From Pseudobdellovibrionaceae bacterium (GTDB taxonomy: Bacteria > Bdellovibrionota > Bdellovibrionia > Bdellovibrionales > Bdellovibrionaceae): DNA of 64,000 bases. Made by a program: the position numbers and the translations under genes. A model generated the notes under the pieces. It had not been told where the DNA came from and did no database searches. It was given only the letters and a program-made list of their open reading frames with translations. Positions 33,286-42,118 of this stretch are shown piece after piece. Each line of letters opens with the position of its first letter. The first letter of the stretch is position 1. The stretch lies in NCBI GenBank assembly GCA_019637875.1, contig JAHBUW010000012.1:1-64000 (forward strand), given 5' to 3'.

Positions 33286-34344
33286 TTACTTCGCCGCGCG
33301 GGTGGAGTTGCCCCGCACCGTATTGCCATCTTCGTCCACGCGGATCATGTGCTCGACCGGTAGCTTGTAAATCACGTTCCCGGTGACGACGTTGTCGCGG
33401 GCGAAATCGCGGTTGTCGACGCTGCTGCCCCACGGGAAGCCGGCGTCCATTTCGCAGTACGAGCGGCCGCCGTTACGCGAGGCGATCCAAATCGACGGAT
33501 CGCGCCCTTGGTAACGGTTGTAGTAAAAGAAGTTGTTTTCGATGCGGTTGAAAGACGCCGTCGCGTGACGAATCGTGCCGCCCTCGCCGCAGTTACGGTA
33601 AAGAAAAATTCCGCCTTCGCTGAGCCCCGACAGATAGTTCCCGCGGATCAGATTGTGGCTGGAGGCATCGACGGCGATGACCTCGCGTGAGGTCTTCACA
33701 TGCAGTTGGTTGTTCTCGATGCGGTTGTGGGCGGACTCGGTGTCCAAATAGATGGCGACGCTCGAAGAACGGCCGTTCAGCACCGAGTGGCGTAAAGTGA
33801 AGTAGGTCGTGCCCGGCGAGACATAGAGCGGAATGCCCGCGTTTCCGGTGATCGTCGTTTTTTCGATGAGCACGCGAGTCGGCGCGGCGGCGCGCGCGCG
33901 TTCCGTATGGCGCTCGTCTTCGCGGGACGAAGCGCGCAGGTTTTCGCCCTCGCCGTTGCGGTCCATGCCGTAGATCCGCACGCTGCCGGTGATACGGCAG
34001 TTTCGGATTGTCACGTCGCTGGGTCGTGACCAGGTGGCTTTACCTCGCGCATCCATTCCCTTCACGCTGCGGATGAACAGCGCTTGGCCATTTTCGGCGA
34101 TCAGGCGCGCGCCCCGACAGTCGAAGGTCAGTCCGCTCGCGGCCGCGCCTTCGATGAGCACGCGTTTGGTGATGACGTCCGTGGATTTCAGTGTGGGCGC
34201 GCAGCGAATGCGGATCTGGGCCTCACCCCGAGTGGCCGGAGCGAGAAGCGCGCTCATCGTTTTGGGGCCGCAAGTGGGGGTGGCGGCGTGGACCATCGGT
34301 CCCGCCGTCAGAAGAGTCAGAATCGTGTAAAGGGCGCAACGCAT
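33286..34344 (-). CDS. Secreted right-handed beta-helix protein
   Basis: A 352-residue exported protein with a signal peptide (cleavage near VHAATP, about residue 21). Repeated short strands with Asn ladders follow, such as VTIRNCRITG, TRVLIEKTTITGN, NRIENNQLHV, NLIRGNYLSG and FNRIENNFFYYN. This is the parallel beta-helix (pectate-lyase/NosD-like) fold, often binding or cleaving polysaccharide. No catalytic residues can be assigned. I chose ATG 34344, which opens the signal peptide; the frame runs 26 codons further. It marks the return of GC-rich backbone after island 1. Confidence 0.85.
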   Translation of the reverse strand: MRCALYTILTLLTAGPMVHAATPTCGPKTMSALLAPATRGEAQIRIRCAPTLKSTDVITKRVLIEGAAASGLTFDCRGARLIAENGQALFIRSVKGMDARGKATWSRPSDVTIRNCRITGSVRIYGMDRNGEGENLRASSREDERHTERARAAAPTRVLIEKTTITGNAGIPLYVSPGTTYFTLRHSVLNGRSSSVAIYLDTESAHNRIENNQLHVKTSREVIAVDASSHNLIRGNYLSGLSEGGIFLYRNCGEGGTIRHATASFNRIENNFFYYNRYQGRDPSIWIASRNGGRSYCEMDAGFPWGSSVDNRDFARDNVVTGNVIYKLPVEHMIRVDEDGNTVRGNSTRAAK

Positions 34345-34518
34345 GGAAGCCTCCGATCGAGTCTTTAGCGTACGCGGGGGGTGGTGGTCATTCCAGTCAC
34401 ACGCCGCACGCGATCGCCTCATTCCGGGATGGGGGCGGAGGATTTACGCCCCATTTTCTTGGGATCTGTCCCAGAATCGGTCGCCGGACCCGGACCTGGA
34501 CTTTGCATTTGGCCCAGG

Positions 34519-36906
34519 ATGATGAAGATGATCGAGGACTCCCGATCCATGACCGCATCTTTAGGGCCCCATCTTGAAAGCCAATTTTCTAGGCTGAGCG
34601 CGCTCTGGCGTAAGAAAAGTCCCCAAACAAATCACGCGCGCATCGATGCCCACGTTTCCCTCACTTCGGAGCTCGATACGTTGATCCTCGAGATTGCGCG
34701 CGGCATGGCGCGAAACGAAGACCGTCTTTCCAGCGAGGCGATCCTGGCGGTGAACCGCTACCACGAAGGTTTTCGTAAGCTCGGTCGCAAGGACGTTCAC
34801 CGACTGACGCAAGATTTTTCATTGTGGCGTGAAATCGTTTTGGATGAATTTCTGGAGGGGCCCGTTCGGGATCCTCGCGAACTTCATCGCTTCTTGCACC
34901 TCTTGGATGAGGCCGCGACACGGGCGACGTCCGCTTTTTTCGAGCGCGCGCGCGTCGACTCCGAAAGAAAACTACGAATCGAAAAGCACAAACTGGCCGC
35001 GCTGTTCGACCAGACACCGGCGGCGTTAGCGCTCTGGCGCGGCGAAAAACTGATCTTCGAAAAAGTGAATCCTGAATACCAAAAGATCTTTCCGCAACAC
35101 CAGCTGGAAGGTTTGCCGTGGGAGATCGCGCTTCCCGAACTCATGGATCAGCCCTTCGGCGAGATCCTGCGTGAGGTCTTGCGGACCGGGAAGCCCTACA
35201 TCGCCAAAGAAATGCGTTGCCTGATTCCCACGTCGCCCGGCGGTCCCATGGAGGAGCGTTATTACGATTTCACCTACGCGCGCATCCTCGACGCCGAAGG
35301 GAAGCCCTACGGTATTTTCGACCACGCCGTCGACGTGACCGAAAATGTGCGCGCTCGCCGTCGTGCCGAAGAAAGCGAGCAGATCCTGAAGCTCACCGCC
35401 GATGCGGTGCCCGCGTTGATCGCCTATCTGGATCGCGATTTCAATTACCGTTTCGTGAATAAGGGATACGAAGAGTGGTTCGGACATCCGGTGGAGCACT
35501 ACATCGGTCGTCCGGTGCTGGATATCGTGGGTGCCGAGGTCTACGCGCGGGTGAAGGGGCGGTTCGAGCGGGCCCTCGCCGGAGAGATCCTGCAGTTCGA
35601 CGAGGAAGCGCATTATCCCCAGGGGGTCCGGCAAATCCGCGTCTCTTACGCGCCGGATGTGGACCCCGCGACCGGCGAAGTCCGCGGGATCGTTTCTCTC
35701 GTGCAAGATGTTTCAGAGCAGAAAGCCGCCTCCGACGAACTTCGCTACGCGAAAATGAAGGCCGAGGCCGCGAACGAGGCGAAGACAAATTTCCTCGCGA
35801 ACATGAGTCACGAAATGCGCACGCCGCTTGCGGCGATTCTGGGGTTCGTGGATGTCCTGAAGGATCCGAACTCCACGCGCGCCGAACTTCAACGTTATCT
35901 CGACATCATCGAAAGGAATTCAGGGCAGCTCCTGAGCATCATCGACGATATTCTGGATCTCGCGAAAGTCGAGTCGGGTCGGCTGGATTTTGAGAGCGTC
36001 CGGGTTTCGCTTCCGGGTCTCTTGGCGGACTTCGCGTCGCTCATGGGGTTTCGCGCGCGCGAGAAAGGGATCGCGTTCCGGGTCGAGGCCACGACCGCGA
36101 TTCCGAACTGGATCGAGACCGATCCCATGCGTTTGCGGCAGATCCTGACGAACGTCGTCGGGAACGCCATCAAGTTCACCACGCACGGGCAGGTCACGCT
36201 CCGGCTCGAGGTGAAAGACGAGAAGCTGAGCTTCGAAATCGAAGACACCGGGCGCGGGATTTCGACCGAACAGGCCGCGGTGCTTTTTCAACCTTTCATG
36301 CAGGCGGACGCGTCGACGACCCGAAAATTCGGCGGAACGGGGTTGGGGTTGGTTTTGACAAAACGTCTGGCACGGTCGATGGGTGGGGATTTCGAGTTGA
36401 AGCGCAGCCAGCTCAACGTCGGAAGCACGTTCGCCGTGTCGGTCGCCGTGCGGGTTCCGGAGAAGACCTCTTGGTCCGGTGCGGGCGAAGTTCATTTCTC
36501 TTCGCGGGCGGTCACGTCCTTGCCGATCAAGACTCCGCCGCTGCAAGGCCTGCGGGTTCTCGTCGTCGACGACTCTCCGGATAACCAGGCCCTCCTCGGC
36601 GTTCTGTTAACGAAATCCGGTGCCGAAGCCGAGTTCGCGTCCGACGGCGCGGAAGGGGTGCAGAAGGCGCTCGACGGCAAGCCGGATCTGGTTTTGATGG
36701 ATATCCAGATGCCGCGGATGGACGGTTACCAGGCCCTGGCCGAGCTTCAACACCGGGGGTTCGACACGCCCGTCATCGCGCTCACCGCGCACGCCATGAA
36801 AGAAGAGCAAGAACGCGCCGAGGCGAAAGGTTTTACGGACTTTGCGACCAAACCGCTTCAACGCGACAAGTTCATGGAAATTTTGGAACGTTACCGCCGT
36901 CACTAG
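34519..36906 (+). CDS. Hybrid sensor histidine kinase with two PAS domains
   Basis: About 795 residues, no transmembrane segment, so a cytoplasmic sensor. Order: N-terminal helical region (1-150), PAS 1 (about 160-280, FDQTPAALALWRG), PAS 2 (about 290-410, YLDRDFNYRFVNKGYEEWFG), dimerisation/phospho-acceptor domain with His in NMSHEMRTPL, ATPase domain (N-box NVVGNAIKFT, DTGRGIS, GGTGLGLVL) and a C-terminal receiver with the phospho-accepting Asp in LMDIQMPRMDGY. It starts a phosphorelay that ends in the receiver; the partner is not in the window. The ATG at 34519 was chosen because translation of the region 34381-34518 does not look like protein; nearby in-frame ATGs at 34522 and 34528 are alternatives. 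Confidence 0.92.
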   Translation: MMKMIEDSRSMTASLGPHLESQFSRLSALWRKKSPQTNHARIDAHVSLTSELDTLILEIARGMARNEDRLSSEAILAVNRYHEGFRKLGRKDVHRLTQDFSLWREIVLDEFLEGPVRDPRELHRFLHLLDEAATRATSAFFERARVDSERKLRIEKHKLAALFDQTPAALALWRGEKLIFEKVNPEYQKIFPQHQLEGLPWEIALPELMDQPFGEILREVLRTGKPYIAKEMRCLIPTSPGGPMEERYYDFTYARILDAEGKPYGIFDHAVDVTENVRARRRAEESEQILKLTADAVPALIAYLDRDFNYRFVNKGYEEWFGHPVEHYIGRPVLDIVGAEVYARVKGRFERALAGEILQFDEEAHYPQGVRQIRVSYAPDVDPATGEVRGIVSLVQDVSEQKAASDELRYAKMKAEAANEAKTNFLANMSHEMRTPLAAILGFVDVLKDPNSTRAELQRYLDIIERNSGQLLSIIDDILDLAKVESGRLDFESVRVSLPGLLADFASLMGFRAREKGIAFRVEATTAIPNWIETDPMRLRQILTNVVGNAIKFTTHGQVTLRLEVKDEKLSFEIEDTGRGISTEQAAVLFQPFMQADASTTRKFGGTGLGLVLTKRLARSMGGDFELKRSQLNVGSTFAVSVAVRVPEKTSWSGAGEVHFSSRAVTSLPIKTPPLQGLRVLVVDDSPDNQALLGVLLTKSGAEAEFASDGAEGVQKALDGKPDLVLMDIQMPRMDGYQALAELQHRGFDTPVIALTAHAMKEEQERAEAKGFTDFATKPLQRDKFMEILERYRRH

Positions 36907-36926
36907 TTCCGTGCTAAATCTGAAGC

Positions 36927-37799
36927 ATGCGCCAAATCCTGATCCTCGGTGGAACCCGTTTTTTCGGACGTCATCTCGCACAAAAACTCGTCGCGCGCGG
37001 CGATGAGGTCACTTTACTAAGCCGCGGTCGCGTGGACGATGGCCTAGGGGATCGCGTTCGTCGGATCACCGCCGATCGCACGCAACCCGATGAGCTTCGC
37101 GCGGCGCTCGGCACGCGCGATTGGGATCTCGTCTTTGATCAGATCGCGTTCACCGCGGCCGAGGCGCGCGCCTTGGGCGAAATCCTACGCGGTCGAACGG
37201 AGCGCCTGATCTTCACCTCTTCGCAATCGGTTTACGGAATGGGGGCGGGGCTCGCCGAAGAGGCCTTCGACCCGCTTCGGGCCACCTACGCCACCGCGGT
37301 CAGCGCGCAGGACGATTACGCCGAAGCGAAACGTCAAACCGAAATCGAATACATGAAGTGCGCGGCGCTTCGGCCCGTTCTGGCGCGGATGCCGCTCGTG
37401 ATCGGTGTCGACGACTACACTCAGCGTTTGCGCTGGCATGTGGAGCGTGTGCGTGAAGGCAAACCGATCTTCCTACCGAATCCGCAGGCGCGTTTGGGTT
37501 TCATCCGCTCGGACTTCGCCGGTGAGGTGCTGGCGCAACTTGCGGATAGCGCGCTCGTCGGTCCCGTGAATACGGCTTGCCCCGGCGACATCGCGCTGGA
37601 AGAGCTTCTCGGATGGATCGGCGAGGCTGTCGGGCGGCCGGTCGTTTTTGCGGACGCGCCCACGGATGAGAACCACTCTCCCTATGGTGTGCCGGAAACG
37701 TGGACGATGAGCTTAGCGAAGCTCGAAAGCGTGGGGGTGCGTGCGCCCGAGCTGCGGCACTGGCTTCCGGAGTTGATCACGACTTTGGCGCGCGCTTAA
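36927..37799 (+). CDS. NAD-dependent epimerase/dehydratase family protein
   Basis: A 290-residue extended short-chain dehydrogenase. The N-terminal ILGGTRFFGRHLAQ is the nucleotide-binding glycine-rich loop, SSQSVYG supplies the serine, and the YAEAKRQTE segment replaces the usual YxxxK, with Tyr and Lys four apart. This form is seen in the atypical epimerase-like group that includes chloroplast-type RNA-binding homologues, so sugar-nucleotide activity is not assured. It follows the kinase gene by 20 bases and could share its transcript. Confidence 0.85.
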   Translation: MRQILILGGTRFFGRHLAQKLVARGDEVTLLSRGRVDDGLGDRVRRITADRTQPDELRAALGTRDWDLVFDQIAFTAAEARALGEILRGRTERLIFTSSQSVYGMGAGLAEEAFDPLRATYATAVSAQDDYAEAKRQTEIEYMKCAALRPVLARMPLVIGVDDYTQRLRWHVERVREGKPIFLPNPQARLGFIRSDFAGEVLAQLADSALVGPVNTACPGDIALEELLGWIGEAVGRPVVFADAPTDENHSPYGVPETWTMSLAKLESVGVRAPELRHWLPELITTLARA

Positions 37800-37808
37800 A
37801 CGCGCGAG

Positions 37809-38180
37809 TTAAATGGGGCCCGCGAAGCGGATCCAGGAGTAGGCCGCAAACACGATCAACGAGGCCAGGCTTGCGATCAGCACCGCGCCCGCGAGCGCGT
37901 CTTTCGCGAAACCGATCTCGGGATGATGTTCGGGATGCAGGCGATCGATCATCGCCTCGACGGCCGAGTTCAAAAGCTCCAAAGAGATCACGAGCGCGGC
38001 GGCTAGCGTGAACACCGCGATCCAGGGGGCGGGTGTTTGGTCCCAAACGCAAAACACGATCAGAAAAACGACCGCCGCCGCGTGTACCTTCAGGCTCGCT
38101 TCGCGCCGAAACGCCGCGAGGACCCCGCGGCCCGCGAATCCCAGACGTCGGCCGAAGTTTTGTCCTTTGGCCGAGCTCAT
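37809..38180 (-). CDS. dgkA: Diacylglycerol kinase (DgkA family)
   Basis: A 123-residue inner-membrane protein with three transmembrane helices. The family signature ELLNSAVEAMIDRLHPEHHP, which includes catalytic Glu and Asn residues, is complete, and AKDALAGAVLI follows. It phosphorylates diacylglycerol (or undecaprenol in Gram-positives) to recycle lipid by-products of envelope synthesis. Its start overlaps the stop of the preceding EamA-like gene by 4 bases (ATGA), so both are one transcript. The convergent epimerase gene ends 9 bases away. Confidence 0.93.
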   Translation of the reverse strand: MSSAKGQNFGRRLGFAGRGVLAAFRREASLKVHAAAVVFLIVFCVWDQTPAPWIAVFTLAAALVISLELLNSAVEAMIDRLHPEHHPEIGFAKDALAGAVLIASLASLIVFAAYSWIRFAGPI

Positions 38181-38605
38181 AGAACAAGCACCAACGAGCC
38201 CGCGAGAATCAGCGCGCCACCCAGCCAGGTCTTCAGATCCGGGCGTTCACCCAGAAAAATCACGGCGAGAAGGATGGCGAACGCAACGCTCAGCTTATCC
38301 ACGGGCGCGACTTTGCTGACGGGACCCAATTGCAGCGCGCGGTAATAGCATAGCCACGAGGCCCCGGTTGCGAGTCCCGACAGCAATAAAAACCACCACG
38401 TCTTGGAGCTCAGCGACGTCAGGCCCGTCCATTCGCCGCGGTAACTCAAGATCAAGGCCAGAACACCCAAGATGATCAGACAGCGGATCCAAGTCGCAAG
38501 ATTCGAGTTCACGCCGACCACGCCGAGTTTTCCGAAGATCGCCGTCAAGGCCGCGAACAGCGCCGCGCCCAAAGCAAAGATTCGCCAGTCGTCCGTGGGG
38601 AACAT
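38177..38605 (-). CDS. Single-domain EamA/DMT transporter
   Basis: A 142-residue membrane protein with five hydrophobic segments, equal to one EamA half of a drug/metabolite transporter; it probably dimerises. Typical pieces are the N-terminal FAALTAIFGKLGV, the mid SWLCYYRALQLGPVSKVAP and the final FLGERPDLKTWLGGALI. The substrate is unknown. ATG 38605 was chosen: GGAGGCGAG lies directly upstream and the longer frame is not protein-like. Co-transcribed with dgkA. Confidence 0.85.
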   Translation of the reverse strand: MFPTDDWRIFALGAALFAALTAIFGKLGVVGVNSNLATWIRCLIILGVLALILSYRGEWTGLTSLSSKTWWFLLLSGLATGASWLCYYRALQLGPVSKVAPVDKLSVAFAILLAVIFLGERPDLKTWLGGALILAGSLVLVL

Positions 38606-38698
38606 CTCGCCTCCGTGCCCCAAGGCTAACGGGGAGCGGAGCGCCACGCAAGAAGCTTTCCGCGTGCCTCGGCCCCGCGCCCGCGGTAAAGACGGGGG

Positions 38699-39064
38699 AT
38701 GCCGATCAAAATTTATGAATACTCGAATTGCAGCACTTGTAAGAACGCCCTCAAATTCGCGGAGGCGCGCGGCGTGAAGTACGAGAAGCTTCCCATCGTG
38801 GATCAGCCGCCGACCGTCGCCGAGTTGAAAACCATGCTCGGACACTTGCGCGAGCAAGGCTTCGACTTCAAGAAGCTCTTTAATACGTCAGGTGTGCAGT
38901 ACCGCGAGCTCGGGATCAGCGAGAAAATCAAAGCGGGCATGACCGAGGCCGAAGCCTTAAAACTCCTCAGCACGAACGGCAAACTGATCAAACGCCCTTT
39001 TCTCTTAACGGCGAAGGGCGGAACCGTGGGTTTTGATGCGAAGACCTGGGGCGCTCTGCTGTAA
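38699..39064 (+). CDS. Spx/ArsC-family thioredoxin-fold protein
   Basis: A 121-residue member of the glutaredoxin-dependent arsenate reductase/Spx/YffB family. YSNCSTCKNALKFAE holds two cysteines two residues apart (C-x2-C) at positions 11 and 14, and the rest follows ArsC/YffB, including LLSTNGKLIKRPFLL. Classical ArsC has a C-x5-R pocket, which is not seen here, so arsenate reduction is doubtful; the YffB/Spx-like branch (often of unknown role) is the safer call. Single gene, convergent with the chemotaxis receptor. Confidence 0.85.
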   Translation: MPIKIYEYSNCSTCKNALKFAEARGVKYEKLPIVDQPPTVAELKTMLGHLREQGFDFKKLFNTSGVQYRELGISEKIKAGMTEAEALKLLSTNGKLIKRPFLLTAKGGTVGFDAKTWGALL

Positions 39065-39076
39065 GACGCCCGGCCT

Positions 39077-40765
39077 TCAAGCCGCTTTCTGGCCTTCGAT
39101 GGTTTCGCGTAATTTCTGAATCGTGACGTTCAAAGACGCCGACTGCTCGGACAGTCGCGTCGCCGCGTCGGCGGATTCATGACTGCGTCCCGCGTTTTGC
39201 TGCGTGACTTGATCCAGCTGGTGCATCGCTTTGGTCAGCTCCCGGACTCCTTGATCCTGCTCACGACAAGCCGTCGAAATTTCGGCCGCCATATTCGAAA
39301 CCTGACCGACGTTCGTCACGATCTCGGACAGGACGCGGGCGCACTGCTGCGCCACGGTCGTCCCTTCCTCCACGCGCGATTGGCCAGAGGAAATCAACGC
39401 CCCGACTTCGGTTTGCGTACGGTTCACAATGGATTCGACTTTACTGAGGCTGACCTCGAGCAGTTCCCCGATCTCTTGCGAGGCGCTGCCGCTGAGCTGC
39501 GCGAGTTTGCCGACTTCCTCCGCGACGACCGCGAAACCTTGGCCGTGTTCGCCGGCGCGTGCCGCTTCGACCGAGGCGTTGAAGGACAAGAGCTGCGTTT
39601 TAAAAACGATGTCGTTGATGACCTGGGTCTTCGCGCCGATATTTTGGATCACGGCGACGATCTCGGCCATCTCGGTGCTGGATTGGGTGATACGTTTCAT
39701 GATGTCGCTGTTGGCGTCGTGGATTTGCGTCATGGATGTCATCATCTGCGCCATGACCTCGTGGCCGTGTTCGGCCTTCCGGCGCGACTCGGCCGAGGTC
39801 GAAGATGTCGAGTTCGCGTTCTCGGCGTTTTTCGCGACCATGCTGCTCATCTCTTCGATCGAGGCCGAAGTCTCTTCCAGTGACGAAGCCTGGCGCGAAG
39901 CCGAGTCGGAAAGTCCACGCGCGGTGCCCGCGATCTGCTCGGACGCGGTATTGACGTCTTGGCTTGCCTCGGTGAGGCTCGATACGACTTGGGTCAAAGT
40001 GCGTAAAGGACCGCGCAGCGAAAGCGATGCGATCAAGACGGCGCACACTCCGCCCAGGATGATCGCGATGATCAACCAGCCGGCGGGATCGATCCACTGG
40101 CCTTCCACGCGCGCCGCCGCGACTTCCGCGATGTTTTGCGAGATCGCGACCACGCCGTGAAGTTTACCGTCGCTCCAGTTTTCCATCGGGTAGCCCAGGA
40201 TGTCGCGTCCGTCGCCCCAGGGGCTTTTCTCGGGGGCTCCGTGGCACGTCATGCAGCCCTGGCTTTCGCTCAAGCGAACGGGGCGGTACATCTTGATGAC
40301 GCCGTCCTCTTTCACGATGAGTTCCCGGAGCTCCGGTTCCTTCTCGAATTTTTTCAGGATCTCGATCTCGGGTGCGGTCGCCTTGTTCTCTTTGCGACGG
40401 GGATTTTCCGCGAAGATGCGAAATTGGTAATGATCGTTTTCAGAGTTTTTACTGCCGATCATCATGGTCGCGAAGATCGGGACCTGCTGCAGGATCTCCA
40501 TGCGTTCCGCCTCGCTGAAGTGTTCGGGCGAGGAATGTTTCTCGCGCATGCGCAGGACGACGGAATCCAAACCTCCCTGGCGCGCGACGTAGTCCGTGGC
40601 GGCTTCCAGCTGGCGATGGATCGTGCGTTCACGCGCGATGATGCCTTCTTCCAATTCCTGCGCGTTGAAATGCAAAAAACCGAGAATGGCGACGATTGAA
40701 CAGAGGGTTCCGGCCATGGCGACGATGGCCAGGATGCGGACTTTGAGACTCAGCTGCTGAAACAT
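39077..40765 (-). CDS. Methyl-accepting chemotaxis protein with haem c (Tll0287-like) sensor
   Basis: A 562-residue transmembrane receptor. Helix 1 is at about 8-30. The periplasmic domain (about 30-225) carries a CMTCH haem-c site near residue 170, followed by GDGRDILGYP, as in DUF3365/Tll0287-like domains. Helix 2 is at about 228-250. The cytoplasmic part has the conserved signalling hairpin (KTQLLSFNASVEAARAGEHGQGF). The sensor probably detects redox state, oxygen or nitric oxide through haem, requiring cytochrome c maturation. No HAMP domain is obvious between helix 2 and the signalling part. Single gene; the promoter should be within 40766-40850. Confidence 0.92.
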   Translation of the reverse strand: MFQQLSLKVRILAIVAMAGTLCSIVAILGFLHFNAQELEEGIIARERTIHRQLEAATDYVARQGGLDSVVLRMREKHSSPEHFSEAERMEILQQVPIFATMMIGSKNSENDHYQFRIFAENPRRKENKATAPEIEILKKFEKEPELRELIVKEDGVIKMYRPVRLSESQGCMTCHGAPEKSPWGDGRDILGYPMENWSDGKLHGVVAISQNIAEVAAARVEGQWIDPAGWLIIAIILGGVCAVLIASLSLRGPLRTLTQVVSSLTEASQDVNTASEQIAGTARGLSDSASRQASSLEETSASIEEMSSMVAKNAENANSTSSTSAESRRKAEHGHEVMAQMMTSMTQIHDANSDIMKRITQSSTEMAEIVAVIQNIGAKTQVINDIVFKTQLLSFNASVEAARAGEHGQGFAVVAEEVGKLAQLSGSASQEIGELLEVSLSKVESIVNRTQTEVGALISSGQSRVEEGTTVAQQCARVLSEIVTNVGQVSNMAAEISTACREQDQGVRELTKAMHQLDQVTQQNAGRSHESADAATRLSEQSASLNVTIQKLRETIEGQKAA

Positions 40766-40946
40766 AACCTCTCCAAACGTGAAGATCTAACGAACACGCT
40801 TTCGGTCAATACGCGTGTAAGTTGAGAGGTTAGTCGGTCCTATTTTTACGGATTCTTAAGGTCACGGACGCGAAAGGTGACGAAGTCGGCCTTCGGTCGA
40901 GGTGAAGACGCGGGCCCGGCGTGCGGGCCCGTCTCAGAATGAGGGA

Positions 40947-42092
40947 CTATTTCTCGTTCGTGAAGTTCACGAACTCTTGGAACAGACCTTGCGAGTACTT
41001 GATCAGACCGAGGGCCAGGCCGCGGTCGCACGAGTTTTTGTCGGCCACATCCGACGACGCGCCCGCGATCAAATCCGTCAACGCATCTTTCGCTTTCAAC
41101 GCCGCGCCGGTCGCGCCGCCGCCGATTCCCGAAAGCAGGTACTGACGAATCAAGGTGCCCTTCACGCCGGTGAAGAACTTCGAACCCATCGCGATGTTCG
41201 ACAAAAGGACCACGCGGGTTTTCGCGCCTTCCGGATAGAATGCGAAGACGGTCTTCGCGCCGCGCACCAGGTGATCGGCGTAGATCGCCTCTTGCGTGAT
41301 GACCGCAGCCGGACGGCGACCGAAGTAGGCTTCGGCTTGTTGCATATCGGTGGATGAATTGAAGTCGACGCGGCTGATGACGTAGATCGACTCGTTACGG
41401 AGCTTTTCTTTGTCGGGGTTTTTCGAGAAGTAGTCGCGAATCCCGTCCTTCATGACCGCGCAGCCGTAGTCGCGCAGATCGAACACGGACAGCAGATAGT
41501 TCCGCGACAGATCGAGCGATTTGTAAGCGATGTGGTCCTCTTCCAAGGCTGAAGCGACGAAGCTTCCGGGAATCTGGAAGTGGTAGTGATCCAGGTCGAC
41601 GACTTCCGCCATGTTGGCGACGCGCTCGGCGGTCAGGTTCATTGAGTTGAAGTCGCGATCGATCAAGGCGCTCAGCTTCACTTCCACGACGTGGGTGGTC
41701 GCTTCGCTTTGCGCGAGCATGGTCGCGGCGTCTTTGGACATCTTTTCGATTTTCGCGCGGCCGCCTTCGTTGCGTGAGTTCACGACCTCGGCGAACTCCG
41801 CGGCTTGGTTTTGGTACTGCGAAGCGCTCAAGGTCTGGGGTGCGGGCATCCGCAGGCCGCCTTGTGCCATGCCACGCAGCACGGGGGCGACTTCCATCGC
41901 GAAGGCTTTGCCCGACGCTTGGGTTTTCCATTCCGGGTAGGGGCGGTAGCTGTAAGCGTAGGAAGCGCGGTTCGGCTTCGTGTCTTCGAACATTCCGAAG
42001 TTTTCGCTTTTTTCGCTGAAGTTCAGGGTGGGGGCGGCGAAGGCGACGGTGCCGCAGCAGAGCAGCGCGAAGCCAAGGACGAAACGTTTCAT
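40947..42092 (-). CDS. Secreted protein of unknown function
   Basis: A 381-residue exported protein (signal peptide MKRFVLGFALLCCGTVAFAA). The mature part is mixed alpha/beta with two widely spaced cysteines and no motif I recognise. A small glycine-rich stretch (GIGGGATGAALKAKDALTD) is near residue 340. ATG 42092 was chosen for its AAGGAG site and signal peptide. It follows the penicillin-binding protein by 26 bases on the same strand, so it is likely the last gene of that cluster. Confidence 0.8.
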   Translation of the reverse strand: MKRFVLGFALLCCGTVAFAAPTLNFSEKSENFGMFEDTKPNRASYAYSYRPYPEWKTQASGKAFAMEVAPVLRGMAQGGLRMPAPQTLSASQYQNQAAEFAEVVNSRNEGGRAKIEKMSKDAATMLAQSEATTHVVEVKLSALIDRDFNSMNLTAERVANMAEVVDLDHYHFQIPGSFVASALEEDHIAYKSLDLSRNYLLSVFDLRDYGCAVMKDGIRDYFSKNPDKEKLRNESIYVISRVDFNSSTDMQQAEAYFGRRPAAVITQEAIYADHLVRGAKTVFAFYPEGAKTRVVLLSNIAMGSKFFTGVKGTLIRQYLLSGIGGGATGAALKAKDALTDLIAGASSDVADKNSCDRGLALGLIKYSQGLFQEFVNFTNEK

Positions 42093-42118
42093 TACAAACT
42101 CCTTATCGAGGGGGGAAA

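Noticed and set aside
33160-33290. Search for a copy of the tRNA-Ala 3' end at the right border of island 1
   Set aside because: No convincing match was found by eye.
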